This document shows, one piece after another, positions 1 to 10,797 of a stretch of 64,000 bases of DNA. The notes below the pieces were generated by a model. It was not told the origin of the DNA and made no database searches. It saw nothing but the letters and a program-made list of their open reading frames with translations. A program made the position numbers and the translations under genes. Source of the stretch: Burkholderiaceae bacterium (lineage in GTDB: Bacteria; Pseudomonadota; Gammaproteobacteria; Burkholderiales; Burkholderiaceae_D). The first letter of the stretch is position 1; every line of letters begins with the position of its first letter. The stretch is from assembly GCA_031291325.1 (NCBI GenBank), contig JARLJG010000001.1, forward strand, positions 1-64,000. The letters are read 5' to 3'.

Positions 1-154
1 AAGGAAGCGTAGGCCCGCATCGCTAGCAAATTCGGGGGGGCACGGTTTTGTGTCCCCGGGGTTGCGCGAACGGGGTGGGCAAAAAAGGGGGGCCCACCCT
101 ACCAAGCAATTATTTTTTGCCCAAAAATACCCGGACGAACCATATTTTTAAGGG
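1..154. other. Leader region of pyrE with a GC hairpin
   Basis: No gene is seen. An 8 bp inverted repeat (GGGTGGGC at 73-80, GCCCACCC at 92-99, loop of 11) forms a hairpin that is not followed by a T-run in either direction, so it is not a typical intrinsic terminator. It may be a short palindromic repeat or an mRNA structure upstream of pyrE. No convincing promoter hexamers were identified. Confidence 0.4.
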
Positions 155-832
155 ATGGGCGATATTTTGGACAAATTACGACAAGAATTCATCGAATTTT
201 CGGTTTCCGCCGGCGTGTTGAGCTTTGGCGAGTTCGTGACCAAGGCGGGGCGCTTGTCGCCTTACTTTTTCAATGCCGGCTTGTTCAACAATGGCGCGAT
301 CCTGGGGCAACTGGCCGATTTTTACGCGCAGACTTTGCTCGATTCCGGCGTCGAGTTCGACATGTTGTTCGGCCCTGCGTACAAGGGTATCACGCTGGCG
401 TCGGCCACCGCAGTGGCGTTGGCGCGCAAGGGCCGCAACGTGTCGTTTGCCTTCAATCGCAAGGAAGCCAAGGATCACGGCGAGGGCGGCACCATCGTCG
501 GCGCGAAGTTGCAGGGCAGGGTGGTGATTGTCGACGACGTGATTTCCGCCGGCACTTCGGTGCGCGAGTCGGTCGACATGATCCGTGCAGCGGGCGCGAC
601 GCCATGCGCGGTCTTGATTGCGTTGGATCGGATGGAACGCTCCGGCAAGGATGGCGCGTTGTCCGAACATTCGGCGGTGCAAGAAGTCAGCCAGGAATTC
701 GGCATGCCGGTAATTTCCATCGGCAATCTGAACGACTTGTTTGCCTATATTTCCGCAGCGGACGCCGATTCCAAGCAGGCGCAATTCAAGGACGCGGTGG
801 CGGCGTATCGCCACCGCTACGGCACTGAATAA
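155..832 (+). CDS. pyrE: Orotate phosphoribosyltransferase
   Basis: Cytoplasmic enzyme of de novo pyrimidine synthesis that joins orotate and PRPP to give orotidine 5'-monophosphate. The 225-residue product has the usual length. Visible family features are the N-terminal FGEFVTKAGRLSPYFFN stretch (24-40), the mobile catalytic loop RKEAKDHGEGG (102-112) and the PRPP-binding motif VVIVDDVISAGTS (123-135). The start is slightly uncertain: the purine-rich AAGGG lies only one base before the ATG, too close for a good ribosome site, so a start a few codons downstream is possible. The gene ends 5 bp from the convergent gatB stop with no terminator hairpin between them, so transcripts of the two may overlap. 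Confidence 0.96.
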   Translation: MGDILDKLRQEFIEFSVSAGVLSFGEFVTKAGRLSPYFFNAGLFNNGAILGQLADFYAQTLLDSGVEFDMLFGPAYKGITLASATAVALARKGRNVSFAFNRKEAKDHGEGGTIVGAKLQGRVVIVDDVISAGTSVRESVDMIRAAGATPCAVLIALDRMERSGKDGALSEHSAVQEVSQEFGMPVISIGNLNDLFAYISAADADSKQAQFKDAVAAYRHRYGTE

Positions 833-837
833 GCGGC

Positions 838-2298
838 TTAGGAACTCAGCTTTTTCTTCAGCAACTCGGTCAACTGCGCCGGGTTGGCCTTGCCCTTGGT
901 GGCTTTCATCGCTTGGCCGATCAAGGCATTGAAGGCTTTTTCCTTGCCGGCGCGGAATTCCTCGACCGATTTCGCGTTGGCCGCCAGCACTTCGTCGATA
1001 ATCGCTTCGAGCGCGCCGCTGTCGGAAATTTGCTTTAGTCCCTTGGCTTCGATGATGTCGTCCGCCAGTGTCGATTTGTCCGACTTGGCTTCCCACATCG
1101 CCGCAAACACTTCCTTGGCGATCTTGTTCGATATCGTGCCATCGGCAATCCGTTGCAGCAACAGCGCCAATTGCGCCGCAGATACCGGCGCACCGGCGAT
1201 ATCGCCGCCTTCGCGGTTGATGGTGGACGACACGTCGCCCATCAGCCAGTTGGCGCTGACTTTCGCCTGTTCCTTGCCGACGATGGCGACCACCGCTTCG
1301 AAATAGTTGGCCATCGCTTTCGATTGCGTCAAGACCGATGCATCGTATTCGGACAGACCGAAATCGTCGATGAAACGCTGCCGCATCGCGGTCGGCAATT
1401 CCGGCATTGCCGCTTTGACGCGGGCGATCCAGTCGGCTGAAATCACCAGCGGCGGCAAGTCGGGATCGGGGAAGTAGCGGTAATCCTGCGAATCTTCCTT
1501 GCTGCGCATCGGCCGGGTTTCCTTGCGATCCGGGTCGTACAAACGGGTTTGCTGCACCACCGTGCCGCCGTCTTCGATCAATTCGATCTGACGCCGGATT
1601 TCGACGTTGATCGCATCTTCCATGAAGCGGAACGAGTTCAGGTTCTTCAGTTCGCAGCGGGTGCCGTATTCCTTTTGTCCGACCGGGCGCACCGACACGT
1701 TCAAGTCGCAGCGGAACGAGCCTTCCTGCATGTTGCCGTCGCAAATGCCGAGCCAGGTCACCAGCGCGTGCAGCGTCTTCGCATAGGCGACTGCTTCGGC
1801 GGCGCTGCGCATGTCCGGCTCGGTGACGATTTCCAGCAAGGGCGTGCCGGCACGGTTGAGGTCGATGCCAGTCATGCCTTGATAGGCGTCGTGCAGCGAC
1901 TTGCCGGCGTCTTCTTCCAGGTGGGCGCGCGTCAGGCGCACTGTTTTCAGTTCCGGCTTGCCGTCTTTTTCGACGTAGAACGACAGGCTGCCGCCTTGCA
2001 CCACGGGGGTAGCGAACTGGCTGATCTGGTAGCCCTTGGGCAAATCGGGATAAAAGTAATTCTTGCGCGCAAAAATCGATTGCGGGGCGATGGTTGCGCC
2101 GACTGCCAAGCCGAGTTGAATTGCGCGCTCGACTGCGCCGCGATTCAAGACCGGCAACACGCCCGGCAGCGCCAGATCGACCGGGCTGGCCTGGGTATTC
2201 GGTTCCGCGCCGAAGCGGGTCGACGCGCCGCTGAAAATCTTCGACTGCGTGGTCAACTGCGTATGTGTTTCAAGGCCGATAACGACTTCCCACTGCAT
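838..2298 (-). CDS. gatB: Asp/Glu-tRNA amidotransferase subunit B
   Basis: tRNA-binding kinase subunit of the GatCAB amidotransferase. It phosphorylates mischarged Glu-tRNA(Gln) or Asp-tRNA(Asn) so that GatA-derived ammonia can amidate it. The 486-residue protein is full length: [17 protein letters not shown] at 78-94, [11 protein letters not shown] at 126-136 and the family signature [14 protein letters not shown] at 192-205 are present, followed by the helical and YqeY-like tail that contacts tRNA. It is the last gene of a minus-strand operon gatC-gatA-orphan-gatB. The orphan gene stop lies 22 bp upstream, so co-transcription is expected. Confidence 0.97.
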   Translation of the reverse strand: MQWEVVIGLETHTQLTTQSKIFSGASTRFGAEPNTQASPVDLALPGVLPVLNRGAVERAIQLGLAVGATIAPQSIFARKNYFYPDLPKGYQISQFATPVVQGGSLSFYVEKDGKPELKTVRLTRAHLEEDAGKSLHDAYQGMTGIDLNRAGTPLLEIVTEPDMRSAAEAVAYAKTLHALVTWLGICDGNMQEGSFRCDLNVSVRPVGQKEYGTRCELKNLNSFRFMEDAINVEIRRQIELIEDGGTVVQQTRLYDPDRKETRPMRSKEDSQDYRYFPDPDLPPLVISADWIARVKAAMPELPTAMRQRFIDDFGLSEYDASVLTQSKAMANYFEAVVAIVGKEQAKVSANWLMGDVSSTINREGGDIAGAPVSAAQLALLLQRIADGTISNKIAKEVFAAMWEAKSDKSTLADDIIEAKGLKQISDSGALEAIIDEVLAANAKSVEEFRAGKEKAFNALIGQAMKATKGKANPAQLTELLKKKLSS

Positions 2299-2320
2299 AG
2301 TATCCTCGTTTCAGTAAATC

Positions 2321-2809
2321 TTAATCTTCGTAATGGCAATCGCCGCTCTTCAAATCGAACGACAATTCCGTAAAATTCGGGCGCGATCCGCATAGGGCCG
2401 GGCAACTCGGGTTGATGTGCACGTTGTCGCCCACGCGTTCCACCCGTATCGTGCAATTGAAGCCGTGGCTGTAATCGTAGCCGCGCTTGGCGCGTGCGCC
2501 TTTCGCATCTTGCAGACTGAAGCGCCAGGAGGCATCCCCGGTGACCTCGGCTTGCAGGCCGTCGCCCTGGTCGATGCTGCATTCCAATCCGTGCGTGCTG
2601 CGAAAAATCGACGATTCCCAATAAAATTCGACGATCTTCGTGCCATCCACCTTGATTGCGCCGCTATCGGCATACACGGTGGACAAGCCGTCCTGCTCGC
2701 GCTGCTGGCCGCAGGAAAAATGCGCATCCAGTTGCTGCGCCGCTGCCGGCAAGACCACGGTCGCCAGCGCGAGCGCGCTCAGCCACAGGCGGCGACGCTT
2801 TGCTGTCAT
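2321..2809 (-). CDS. Hypothetical secreted six-cysteine protein inside the gat operon
   Basis: 162 residues, family not recognised. The start was chosen because [10 protein letters not shown] begins a clear signal peptide (basic n-region, hydrophobic core to about residue 22, cleavage near AAAQ 22-25) and because its ATG overlaps the gatA stop as ATGA (2806-2809), indicating translational coupling. The mature part holds six cysteines (33, 77, 119, 136, 140, 158), compatible with three disulfides in the periplasm, and no membrane segment. The pairing of a periplasmic protein with a cytoplasmic tRNA amidotransferase is odd. A functional link is not evident, and the gene may simply use the operon promoter. 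A longer reading frame continues upstream through gatA but is a shadow of that gene. Confidence 0.75.
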   Translation of the reverse strand: MTAKRRRLWLSALALATVVLPAAAQQLDAHFSCGQQREQDGLSTVYADSGAIKVDGTKIVEFYWESSIFRSTHGLECSIDQGDGLQAEVTGDASWRFSLQDAKGARAKRGYDYSHGFNCTIRVERVGDNVHINPSCPALCGSRPNFTELSFDLKSGDCHYED

Positions 2810-4266
2810 GCCTGTTCCGGCTGCCGCAGATGCCAATCGGTGGCTTGCTGGTAGCGATGCGCGATATTGAGCAGCTTCGCTTCCTCGAAATAATTGCCGA
2901 TCAATTGCAAGCCGACCGGCAAGCGGCCATTGCGCGCGCCCTGGCCGAAGCCGCACGGAATCGACATGCCCGGCAAGCCCGCCAGACTGGTCGACAGCGT
3001 GAAAATGTCGGCCAGGTAGTTGGCTACCGGATCGTCGGCCTTGTCGCCGATGTTCCAGGCGACCGAGGGCGATACCGGCCCCATGATGACATCGCATTGC
3101 TCGAACGCGCTCTTGAAATCTTCCGCGATCAAGCGCCGTATCTTTTGCGCTTGCAGGTAGTAGGCATCGTAATAGCCATGCGACAACACGTAGGCGCCCA
3201 CCAATATGCGCCGTTTCACCTCGTCGCCAAAGCCTTCGGCGCGGGTTTGCATGTACATGTCGGACAAGTCGGTGTAGTTCCTGGCGCGGTGGCCGTAGCG
3301 CACGCCGTCGAAGCGGCTCAGGTTGGATGACGCTTCCGCCGGCGCCAGCACGTAATACACCGGGATCGACAATTCGGTCTTCGGCAGCGAAATATCCACC
3401 AGCACCGCGCCCAGTTTTTCGTATTCGCTCAAGGCCGCGCGCACCGCCTGTTCGACATCGGGCGCAAGACCAGGGCCGAAGTATTCGCGCGGCACGCCGA
3501 TCCGCAAGCCCTTGATGTCGCGGGTCAAGCCGGCGCTGAAGTCTTCGGCGGGGCGCTCGATGCTGGTCGAGTCGCGCTCGTCGAAACCGGCCATCGCGTT
3601 CAACAGCAGCGCGCAGTCTTCGGCAGTCTTGGCAATCGGCCCGCCCTGATCCAGCGACGAGGCGAACGCGATCATGCCGAAGCGCGACACGCGCCCGTAG
3701 GTCGGCTTGATGCCGGTCACGCCGCATAGCGAGGCCGGTTGGCGGATCGAGCCGCCGGTATCGGTTGCGGTTGCGCAAGGGGTCAGGCGGGCAGCGACCG
3801 AAGCCGCCGAACCGCCGGACGAGCCGCCGGGGATCGCCGCCTTGTCCCACGGGTTCTTGACCGGGCCGAAGGCCGAGTTTTCATTCGAGCCGCCCATTGC
3901 GAACTCGTCGCAATTCAACTTGCCCAGGGTTACCGTGCCGGCCTGATTGAAGCGTTCGACCACGGCGGCGTCGAATGGGCTGACGTAGTTTTCCAGCATT
4001 TTCGAGCCGGCGGTCGCGCGCCAGTCGCGCGTGACGAAAATATCCTTGTGCGCAATCGGCACGCCGGTCAGCGGCGTCGTGTCGTTGCGGGCGATGCGCT
4101 GATCCGCCAGCGCCGCTTGCTTCAGCGTCAAGGCTTCATCGACATGCAGGAAAGCGTTCAAGTCGCTGTGCGCGATACGGCCCAAATATAGCGTGGCCAA
4201 CTCGGTTGCCGATATTTTCCTGGCTTGCAGCAATGCAGAAAGTTCTTTAAGGGTCTTGGTATGCAT
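2806..4266 (-). CDS. gatA: Asp/Glu-tRNA amidotransferase subunit A
   Basis: Amidase subunit of GatCAB, hydrolysing glutamine to supply ammonia to GatB through an internal tunnel. The 486-residue protein carries the amidase signature: catalytic Lys74 ([10 protein letters not shown]), the cis-Ser149 in [10 protein letters not shown] and the nucleophile Ser173 in [11 protein letters not shown]. Their spacing (75 and 99 residues) equals that of characterised GatA proteins. The gene follows gatC by 50 bp and is translationally coupled by an ATGA overlap to the secreted orphan that precedes gatB. An intact triad indicates an active enzyme. Confidence 0.97.
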   Translation of the reverse strand: MHTKTLKELSALLQARKISATELATLYLGRIAHSDLNAFLHVDEALTLKQAALADQRIARNDTTPLTGVPIAHKDIFVTRDWRATAGSKMLENYVSPFDAAVVERFNQAGTVTLGKLNCDEFAMGGSNENSAFGPVKNPWDKAAIPGGSSGGSAASVAARLTPCATATDTGGSIRQPASLCGVTGIKPTYGRVSRFGMIAFASSLDQGGPIAKTAEDCALLLNAMAGFDERDSTSIERPAEDFSAGLTRDIKGLRIGVPREYFGPGLAPDVEQAVRAALSEYEKLGAVLVDISLPKTELSIPVYYVLAPAEASSNLSRFDGVRYGHRARNYTDLSDMYMQTRAEGFGDEVKRRILVGAYVLSHGYYDAYYLQAQKIRRLIAEDFKSAFEQCDVIMGPVSPSVAWNIGDKADDPVANYLADIFTLSTSLAGLPGMSIPCGFGQGARNGRLPVGLQLIGNYFEEAKLLNIAHRYQQATDWHLRQPEQA

Positions 4267-4316
4267 AAACGTGTAATATTTTTAGGGGCGGTGCTCTAAC
4301 TTTGGCTGCCTGTGCA

Positions 4317-4619
4317 TCATTCGATGACTTGCGGCACCAGGTACAGCCCTTCCTGGGTTGCCGGAGCGACTTTCTGGTAGTCGTCGCGGCGATTCGGCTC
4401 GGTCACCACATCGTCGCGCAAGCGCAGCGCCACGCCGTGCTGATAGGCATCGATCGGATGATTCAAGGGCTCGACGCCGGTCGTGTCGATGGCGCGCATT
4501 TGTTCGACCAAGGCAAAAATGCCGTTTAACTGGTCCAGGGTTTTGGCCTTTTGCGCGTCGTCCAGTTTTATTTGCGCAAGCTTGACCAGGGTATCGACAT
4601 CGGTGATGGTAAGTGACAT
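4317..4619 (-). CDS. gatC: Asp/Glu-tRNA amidotransferase subunit C
   Basis: Small structural subunit that wraps around and stabilises GatA and GatB in the amidotransferase complex. The 100-residue product starting MSLTITDVDTLVKLAQIKL has the typical length and N-terminal helix. The C-terminal RDDVVTEPNRRDDYQKVAP segment resembles the GatC tail that contacts GatB. A longer open frame upstream (to 4721) was rejected because the added residues show no family similarity. First gene of the minus-strand gat operon and divergent from mreB, so the 262 bp between them (4620-4881) should hold promoters for both. An AT-rich TAAATTATAAGGTAGAAT stretch near 4764-4781 is the likeliest place for the mreB promoter. 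Confidence 0.95.
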   Translation of the reverse strand: MSLTITDVDTLVKLAQIKLDDAQKAKTLDQLNGIFALVEQMRAIDTTGVEPLNHPIDAYQHGVALRLRDDVVTEPNRRDDYQKVAPATQEGLYLVPQVIE

Positions 4620-4848
4620 AGTGTGAAGGTGCGCATCGAGTGCGCAAGCAAATGTTTTAAGCGAGCAAAATAAGCGAGCAAATTGCCCTCTAGTCCCGAC
4701 AACTGCGTGTGAAAACGCCATATCCCGCCTGCATTTTTGGGCGTTCCGTGAACTGAATTCAGGTAAATTATAAGGTAGAATGTCGGGCTAATACCGAACC
4801 GGCTCCTATTATTGCCGCCGCAGGTTCAAAACAACCCTAATACGCTAA

Positions 4849-5925
<1,077 letters not shown>

Positions 5926-5993
5926 AGTGACACAGACGGTTCCCATGCCGGTTATTGGTGTAGCGCAGCGGCTGGACGCGATTGGGTTCGTCG

Positions 5994-6164
5994 GGTGTGA
6001 TTCAAACTGTGTGGGCAATATCAATTCAATGTGCAAAACCTCCGTCGTTCCCGCGAATGCGGGAATCCATAGGCAATCAACGCTAGCCAACAGCTTATGG
6101 ATTCCCGCATTCGCGGGAACGACGGAGGGGATAATTAAGCTTCCTCCCAACTTTGAATCGCACC
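5994..6164. repeat. Palindromic MITE-like element (family A, copy 1, most complete)
   Basis: About 171 bp between mreB and mreC. The ends form a 13 bp terminal inverted repeat: GGTGTGATTCAAA (5994-6006) and TTTGAATCGCACC (6152-6164), one mismatch. Inside lies a perfect 33 bp inverted repeat (6039-6071 and 6096-6128) with a 24 base loop. Each arm itself contains the palindrome TTCCCGCGAATGCGGGAA. A shorter relative sits at 12112-12190, sharing GTGCAAAACCTCCGTC on the left and TTCCTCCCAACTTTGAATC on the right. A third copy of the inner palindrome is at 53752-53833. The inner core resembles the ATTCCC-N8-GGGAAT class of dispersed proteobacterial repeats, such as Neisseria dRS3. No reading frame of note, so presumably non-autonomous. 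Confidence 0.8.
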
Positions 6165-6207
6165 TGTCCGGCGCGCTTGTAGATTTCAGTAGGTCTATCG
6201 GGGTCTA

Positions 6208-7185
6208 ATGGAATACAGTCCACCGCCACTATTCAAACAAGGTGCCTCGGCGCGCGCTAAAGTGGTGTTTTTTTCTCTTATTGCGATTGCGCTGCTGGTT
6301 GCCGATGCGCGCATGCGCTCGCTGTCGGTAATCCGGCAAGTGGTCGGCTCGGCCCTTTATCCGTTGCAAATGGCTGCCTTGGCGCCGCGCGATGCGTTTA
6401 ATCGCGCGGGAGACTACTTCACGTCGCTGACCTCGCTGCAACAGGAAAACCGCAATTTGACGCGCAATCTCTCGGTTAATGCGCAATTGTTGCAAGAATC
6501 TCAACAGTTATACGCGGAAAATGCGCAACTGCGCAAGCTGCTGGGCGCTAGCGAGCGCTTGCAGGCCAAATCGCTGATGAGCGAAATCCTGTACGACGCG
6601 CGTGACGCCTTCACGCGCAAAATCGTGCTCGATCGCGGTTCGCAAAACGGCGTCACGCTCGGCCAACCGGTGATCGACGATATCGGCGTGGTCGGGCAAG
6701 TCACCCGTGTGTATCCGTTTACATCCGAAGTCACGTTGCTGACCGACAAGGATCAAGCCATTTCGGTGCAAGTCGTGCGCAACGGCTTGCGCAGCGTTGC
6801 CTATGGGCGCGGGCAATCGGGAGTGCTGGATTTAAAATTTTTGGCGACCAATGCCGACATCCAGAAGGGCGACACGCTGGTGACATCCGGCATCGATGGC
6901 GTCTTTCCAGCCGGACTTGCCGTGGCGAAAGTCGTGCAGGTGGAGAGTAAATCGAACGACGCGTTTGCGCATATCGTTTGCCAGCCCAGCGCCGGCGTCG
7001 ATCGCAATCGGCAATTGCTGATTTTGCTGGTTGAAGAGAAAGCGCCGCGCGTCGAGCCGGAAGAGCCGAAGGACAAAAAGGACAAAAACGGCAAGCGTCG
7101 CAGCGAAAGCGCCAGGGAAGCCGGCGCCGACAATGCAGCAGCGGCGCCGGCCAAGCCGCCCGAAACGAGGGGAGCGGCGCGATGA
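6208..7185 (+). CDS. mreC: Rod shape-determining protein MreC
   Basis: Bitopic inner-membrane protein of the elongasome whose periplasmic part activates PBP2. The 325-residue product has one membrane segment (about 18-36, FFSLIAIALLVADARM), a coiled-coil helix (about 70-112, rich in QQENRNLTRNL and QESQQLYAENAQLRKLL) and the beta-barrel MreC domain to about 275. The C-terminus is a charged Lys/Glu then Ala/Pro-rich tail that is longer than the E. coli form and probably disordered. It overlaps mreD by an ATGA junction (7182-7185), so translation is coupled. Confidence 0.96.
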   Translation: MEYSPPPLFKQGASARAKVVFFSLIAIALLVADARMRSLSVIRQVVGSALYPLQMAALAPRDAFNRAGDYFTSLTSLQQENRNLTRNLSVNAQLLQESQQLYAENAQLRKLLGASERLQAKSLMSEILYDARDAFTRKIVLDRGSQNGVTLGQPVIDDIGVVGQVTRVYPFTSEVTLLTDKDQAISVQVVRNGLRSVAYGRGQSGVLDLKFLATNADIQKGDTLVTSGIDGVFPAGLAVAKVVQVESKSNDAFAHIVCQPSAGVDRNRQLLILLVEEKAPRVEPEEPKDKKDKNGKRRSESAREAGADNAAAAPAKPPETRGAAR

Positions 7186-7694
7186 ACAATCCGCATTACA
7201 TCCTGTTGCCGGTCAGCCCGCTATTCATCGCCTTGAGTTTGATCGGCGCATTTTTGCTCAATCTATTGCCTTGGGGGCACTGGATCGGCGTTCCCGATTT
7301 TGTTGCGCTGGTATTGGTCTTCTGGAGCATCCACCAGCCGCGCCGGGTCGGCATCGGCGTCGCCTTTTTCATGGGGCTGCTGATGGATGTGCACGATGCC
7401 GCCTTGCTCGGCGAAAATGCGCTTGCCTATACTTTGTTGTCGTATTTTGCGATCACGATCCATCGGCGCGTGTTGTGGTTTCCGGTCGGCACCCAGACTT
7501 TGCATGTGCTGCCGCTGCTGCTGATGGCGCGCGCGGTGCAACTGGTGGTCAGGCTGATCGTCAGCGGCAAATTTCCCGGCTGGCTGTATTTTATCGACGC
7601 CTTGGTGGCGGCTGCATTGTGGCCGCTCGTGACCTGGCTGCTGCTGGCGCCGCAGCGGCGGGCCATCGACCGGGATGAAACTCGCCCGATATGA
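7182..7694 (+). CDS. mreD: Rod shape-determining protein MreD
   Basis: Small polytopic inner-membrane partner of MreC. It has 170 residues with about five hydrophobic helices, the first starting around residue 12 (LFIALSLIGAFLLNLLPW), and the family-typical early segment PDFVALVLVFWSIHQPRRVGIG followed by FMGLLMDVHDAALLGENALAY. Start and stop both overlap neighbours by four bases (mreC upstream, mrdA downstream, ATGA type), which shows tight translational coupling in the elongasome operon. Confidence 0.95.
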   Translation: MNNPHYILLPVSPLFIALSLIGAFLLNLLPWGHWIGVPDFVALVLVFWSIHQPRRVGIGVAFFMGLLMDVHDAALLGENALAYTLLSYFAITIHRRVLWFPVGTQTLHVLPLLLMARAVQLVVRLIVSGKFPGWLYFIDALVAAALWPLVTWLLLAPQRRAIDRDETRPI

Positions 7695-9682
7695 CAGAGT
7701 TCAAGAATACCGAACGCGAACTGCATTACTTCCGGCTGCGCGTGTCCGTGGTCGGCGGATTTGTGTTCTTCTGCTTTTTGCTGCTGCTGGCGCGCTTCGT
7801 CTGGCTGCAAGTGTACAAGCACAGCGATTATGCGGCGCAGGCGGAAGACAATCGCATTTCCATCGTGCCGCTGGTGCCGACGCGCGGCTTGATCGTCGAT
7901 CGCAACGGTGTCGTGCTGGCGCGCAATTTCTCCGCCTATACACTGGAAATCACGCCGTCCAAGATCAACGGCGAACTCGACACGGTGATCGACGCCTTGA
8001 GCGAATTGGTCGAAATCCAGCCCAAGGATCGCAAGCGCTTCAGGAAATTATTGGAAGAATCGAAGAATTTCGCCAGCATCCCGATCCGCACCCGTTTGAG
8101 CGATGAAGAAGTGGCGCGCTTTACCGCGCAGCGCTATCGCTTCCCCGGCGTCGAAATCCAGGCTCGGCCTTTCCGTCAATATCCGCTGGGCGCGGTGGCT
8201 TCGCATGTGATCGGTTATATCGGCCGGGTCAGTCAAAAGGACGCGGAAAAGATCGATGCGATGGACGACGCCGCCAATTACAGCGGCACCGAGTACATCG
8301 GCAAGGAAGGCTTGGAAAAAAGCTACGAAAAGGAATTGCACGGCATCACCGGCAATGAAGAGGTGGAAATCTCCGCCGGCGGGCGGGCGGTGCGCACCTT
8401 GTCGCGCACCTCGGCCAGCCCTGGCAATAACCTCATCCTGTCGATCGATATCGAATTGCAGAAAGTGGTCGAAGAAGCGTTCGGCGACCATCGTGGCGCG
8501 TTTGTGGCAATCGAGCCGTCGACCGGCGATGTGCTGGCCTACGTGTCCAAGCCGACCTACGATCCCAACCTGTTTGTCGAAGGGATCGACCAGCAGAGTT
8601 GGGACGATTTGAACAATTCGCCCGATCGGCCCTTGGTCAATCGCCCTCTGAGCGGCACCTATTCGCCCGGCTCGACTTTCAAGCCGTTCATGGCGCTAGG
8701 CGCGCTTGAACTCGGCGTGCGCACGCCAAGCTGGAGCCTGCACGACCCCGGTCATTTTATACTCGGCAACCATACCTTCAAGGACGACGTGCCGCAGGGA
8801 CATGGAACGGTCGATATGCATGCGTCGATCGTGCGCTCCTGCGATACCTACTACTTCATGCTGGCCAACGACATGGGCGTCGACCGCATTCACGATTTCA
8901 TGAAGCCGTTCGGCTTCGGCGAACTGACCGGAATCGACCTGGAAAACGAACGCGCCGGGCTGTTGCCGTCGACCGCCTGGAAACGCGCCACCTACAAGAC
9001 GCCGGAGCGCAAGAAATGGGTGGCCGGCGATACGATTTCATTGGGTATCGGTCAGGGCTACAATGCATTTACGCCGCTGGAAATCGCCAAGGCGGTCGCC
9101 ACCCTGGCCAATGACGGCGTGGTGATGCGACCGCATTTGGTCAAGACCATCGAAAGTGGCGTCAACCTTGAGCGTACCCAAGTAGTGCAAAAAGAAAGTT
9201 ACAAGATCAATCTGAAGCAAGAGAATATCGACATTATCAAGCGCGCGATGGTGGGCGTGACGTCGGAGCCGGGCGGCACTGCCTATTCGGTGTTCAAGGA
9301 TGCCGGCTATGTCGTGGCGGGAAAGACCGGGACCGCGCAAGTGGTCGGATTAAAGAAAAACGAAAAATACAACCGCAACGGGGCCGAGAAATTGCGCGAT
9401 AACGCACTTTTCACCGCATTTGCTCCGGTTGATCATCCGCGCATCGCAATTGCCATCGTGGTCGAGAACGGCGGATTCGGCGCTGCCGCCGCCGCGCCTA
9501 TCGTGAAGAAAGCGCTCGATTATTACCTTCTTGGGAAGCGCCCGGACGGCAAGATCACCCCGCCGGCAGTAAGCAATGACGCTGCCGACAACGATGAACC
9601 GGCCGAAATGGAGGGCGACGACGATGCGCCCGACGAAACGGCGGCGCCGGCAGCGGATACGCAAGGGAACAAGCGACCATGA
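7691..9682 (+). CDS. mrdA: Penicillin-binding protein 2 (peptidoglycan transpeptidase)
   Basis: Monofunctional class B transpeptidase that crosslinks peptidoglycan during elongation together with RodA and MreC. 663 residues: a single N-terminal membrane anchor (about 19-40), a pedestal domain to about 245, then the transpeptidase domain with the active-site STFK (Ser328), the second motif SCD (383-385, usual for PBP2) and KTGTAQ (545-550). All catalytic motifs are intact. The C-terminal 50 residues are acidic and Ala/Pro-rich. The gene overlaps mreD upstream and mrdB downstream by four bases each. Confidence 0.97.
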   Translation: MTEFKNTERELHYFRLRVSVVGGFVFFCFLLLLARFVWLQVYKHSDYAAQAEDNRISIVPLVPTRGLIVDRNGVVLARNFSAYTLEITPSKINGELDTVIDALSELVEIQPKDRKRFRKLLEESKNFASIPIRTRLSDEEVARFTAQRYRFPGVEIQARPFRQYPLGAVASHVIGYIGRVSQKDAEKIDAMDDAANYSGTEYIGKEGLEKSYEKELHGITGNEEVEISAGGRAVRTLSRTSASPGNNLILSIDIELQKVVEEAFGDHRGAFVAIEPSTGDVLAYVSKPTYDPNLFVEGIDQQSWDDLNNSPDRPLVNRPLSGTYSPGSTFKPFMALGALELGVRTPSWSLHDPGHFILGNHTFKDDVPQGHGTVDMHASIVRSCDTYYFMLANDMGVDRIHDFMKPFGFGELTGIDLENERAGLLPSTAWKRATYKTPERKKWVAGDTISLGIGQGYNAFTPLEIAKAVATLANDGVVMRPHLVKTIESGVNLERTQVVQKESYKINLKQENIDIIKRAMVGVTSEPGGTAYSVFKDAGYVVAGKTGTAQVVGLKKNEKYNRNGAEKLRDNALFTAFAPVDHPRIAIAIVVENGGFGAAAAAPIVKKALDYYLLGKRPDGKITPPAVSNDAADNDEPAEMEGDDDAPDETAAPAADTQGNKRP

Positions 9683-10794
9683 GGCTGGCTGAACGACGCC
9701 CGATCTGGCCGATGGTCAAGCAACGCCTGGCAGTGTTCGATGGACCGCTGGTGTTAATCATGGGTTTACTGTTGTCGGTCGGGCTGGTGACGCTGTATTC
9801 GGCCGGCATCGACTTGCCCGGCATCGTCGAAAACCAGGTGCGCAACATCCTGGTGGCAATCGTGGTCATGTGGCTGACGGCCAACGTCAAGCCGCAAACG
9901 CTGATGCGCTTTGCGGTGCCGGTGTACTCGATGGGGATCGTGTTGCTGATTGCGGTGGCGCTGTTCGGCACGGTAAAACTGGGAGCGCGGCGCTGGTTGA
10001 ACCTCGGTGTAGCGAATTTTCAACCGTCGGAAATCATGAAAATCGCGATGCCGCTGATGCTGGCGTGGTTCTTTCAAAAACGCGAGGGCTTGATTCATTG
10101 GCGCGAATTCACGGTTGCCGCGCTACTGCTGGCGGTGCCGGTCGGTTTGATCGCCAAGCAGCCCGATCTCGGCACTGCATTGCTGGTGCTGGCGGCGGGG
10201 TTTTACATCATCTTCCTGGCTGGCTTGTCGTGGCGGGTGTTGATCGGATTGGCGGTCGCGGTGGCCGCCAGCCTGCCGGTAGTTTGGTCGGTGTTGCATC
10301 CTTATCAACGCGAGCGCATCATGATGTTGATCGACCCGTCCTCCGATCCGTTGGGCAAGGGTTTTCACATCATCCAGTCGACCATTGCGGTTGGATCGGG
10401 CGGCATCACCGGCAAGGGTTGGCTGCAAGGCACGCAGGCGCATCTGGAGTTTATTCCCGAACGCACCACCGATTTCATTTTTGCGGTATTCTCGGAAGAA
10501 TTCGGACTGATCGGCAATATCGTGTTGATGATCCTGTACCTGTTCTTGATCGGACGCGGACTGGTTATCGCCGCCAATGCACCGACTTTCTTTACCCGCT
10601 TGCTGGCCGGAGCGATTACGATGATCTTTTTCACCTATGCGTTCGTCAACATGGGGATGGTCAGCGGCATCTTGCCGGTGGTCGGCGTGCCCTTGCCGTT
10701 CATGAGTTACGGCGGCACGTCCTTGTTGACCTTGGGGCTGGGGGCTGGCATGCTGATGAGCATCCAAAAAAATCGCAAGCTGGTGCAGAGCTAA
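9679..10794 (+). CDS. mrdB: RodA, SEDS peptidoglycan glycosyltransferase
   Basis: Polytopic inner-membrane glycan polymerase of the elongasome, working as a pair with PBP2. 371 residues with about ten membrane helices. Family hallmarks include GARRWLNLG, FQPSEIMKIAMPL, KQPDLGTAL, the periplasmic loop HLEFIPERTTDFIFAVFSEE and the C-terminal GGTSLLTLG. It overlaps mrdA by ATGA and is followed 3 bp after its stop by the ATG of rlpA, so the six genes from mreB probably form one transcription unit. Confidence 0.97.
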   Translation: MRLAERRPIWPMVKQRLAVFDGPLVLIMGLLLSVGLVTLYSAGIDLPGIVENQVRNILVAIVVMWLTANVKPQTLMRFAVPVYSMGIVLLIAVALFGTVKLGARRWLNLGVANFQPSEIMKIAMPLMLAWFFQKREGLIHWREFTVAALLLAVPVGLIAKQPDLGTALLVLAAGFYIIFLAGLSWRVLIGLAVAVAASLPVVWSVLHPYQRERIMMLIDPSSDPLGKGFHIIQSTIAVGSGGITGKGWLQGTQAHLEFIPERTTDFIFAVFSEEFGLIGNIVLMILYLFLIGRGLVIAANAPTFFTRLLAGAITMIFFTYAFVNMGMVSGILPVVGVPLPFMSYGGTSLLTLGLGAGMLMSIQKNRKLVQS

Positions 10795-10797
10795 ACC

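Noticed and set aside
176-1744. Long open frame on the minus strand across pyrE and gatB
   Set aside because: Arg/His-rich composition, no family similarity, and it covers two certain genes; a shadow frame caused by GC-rich codon use.
5984-6174. Target-site duplication for the family A element
   Set aside because: Flanks of the 13 bp terminal repeats show no convincing direct repeat, so transposition is not demonstrated for this family.
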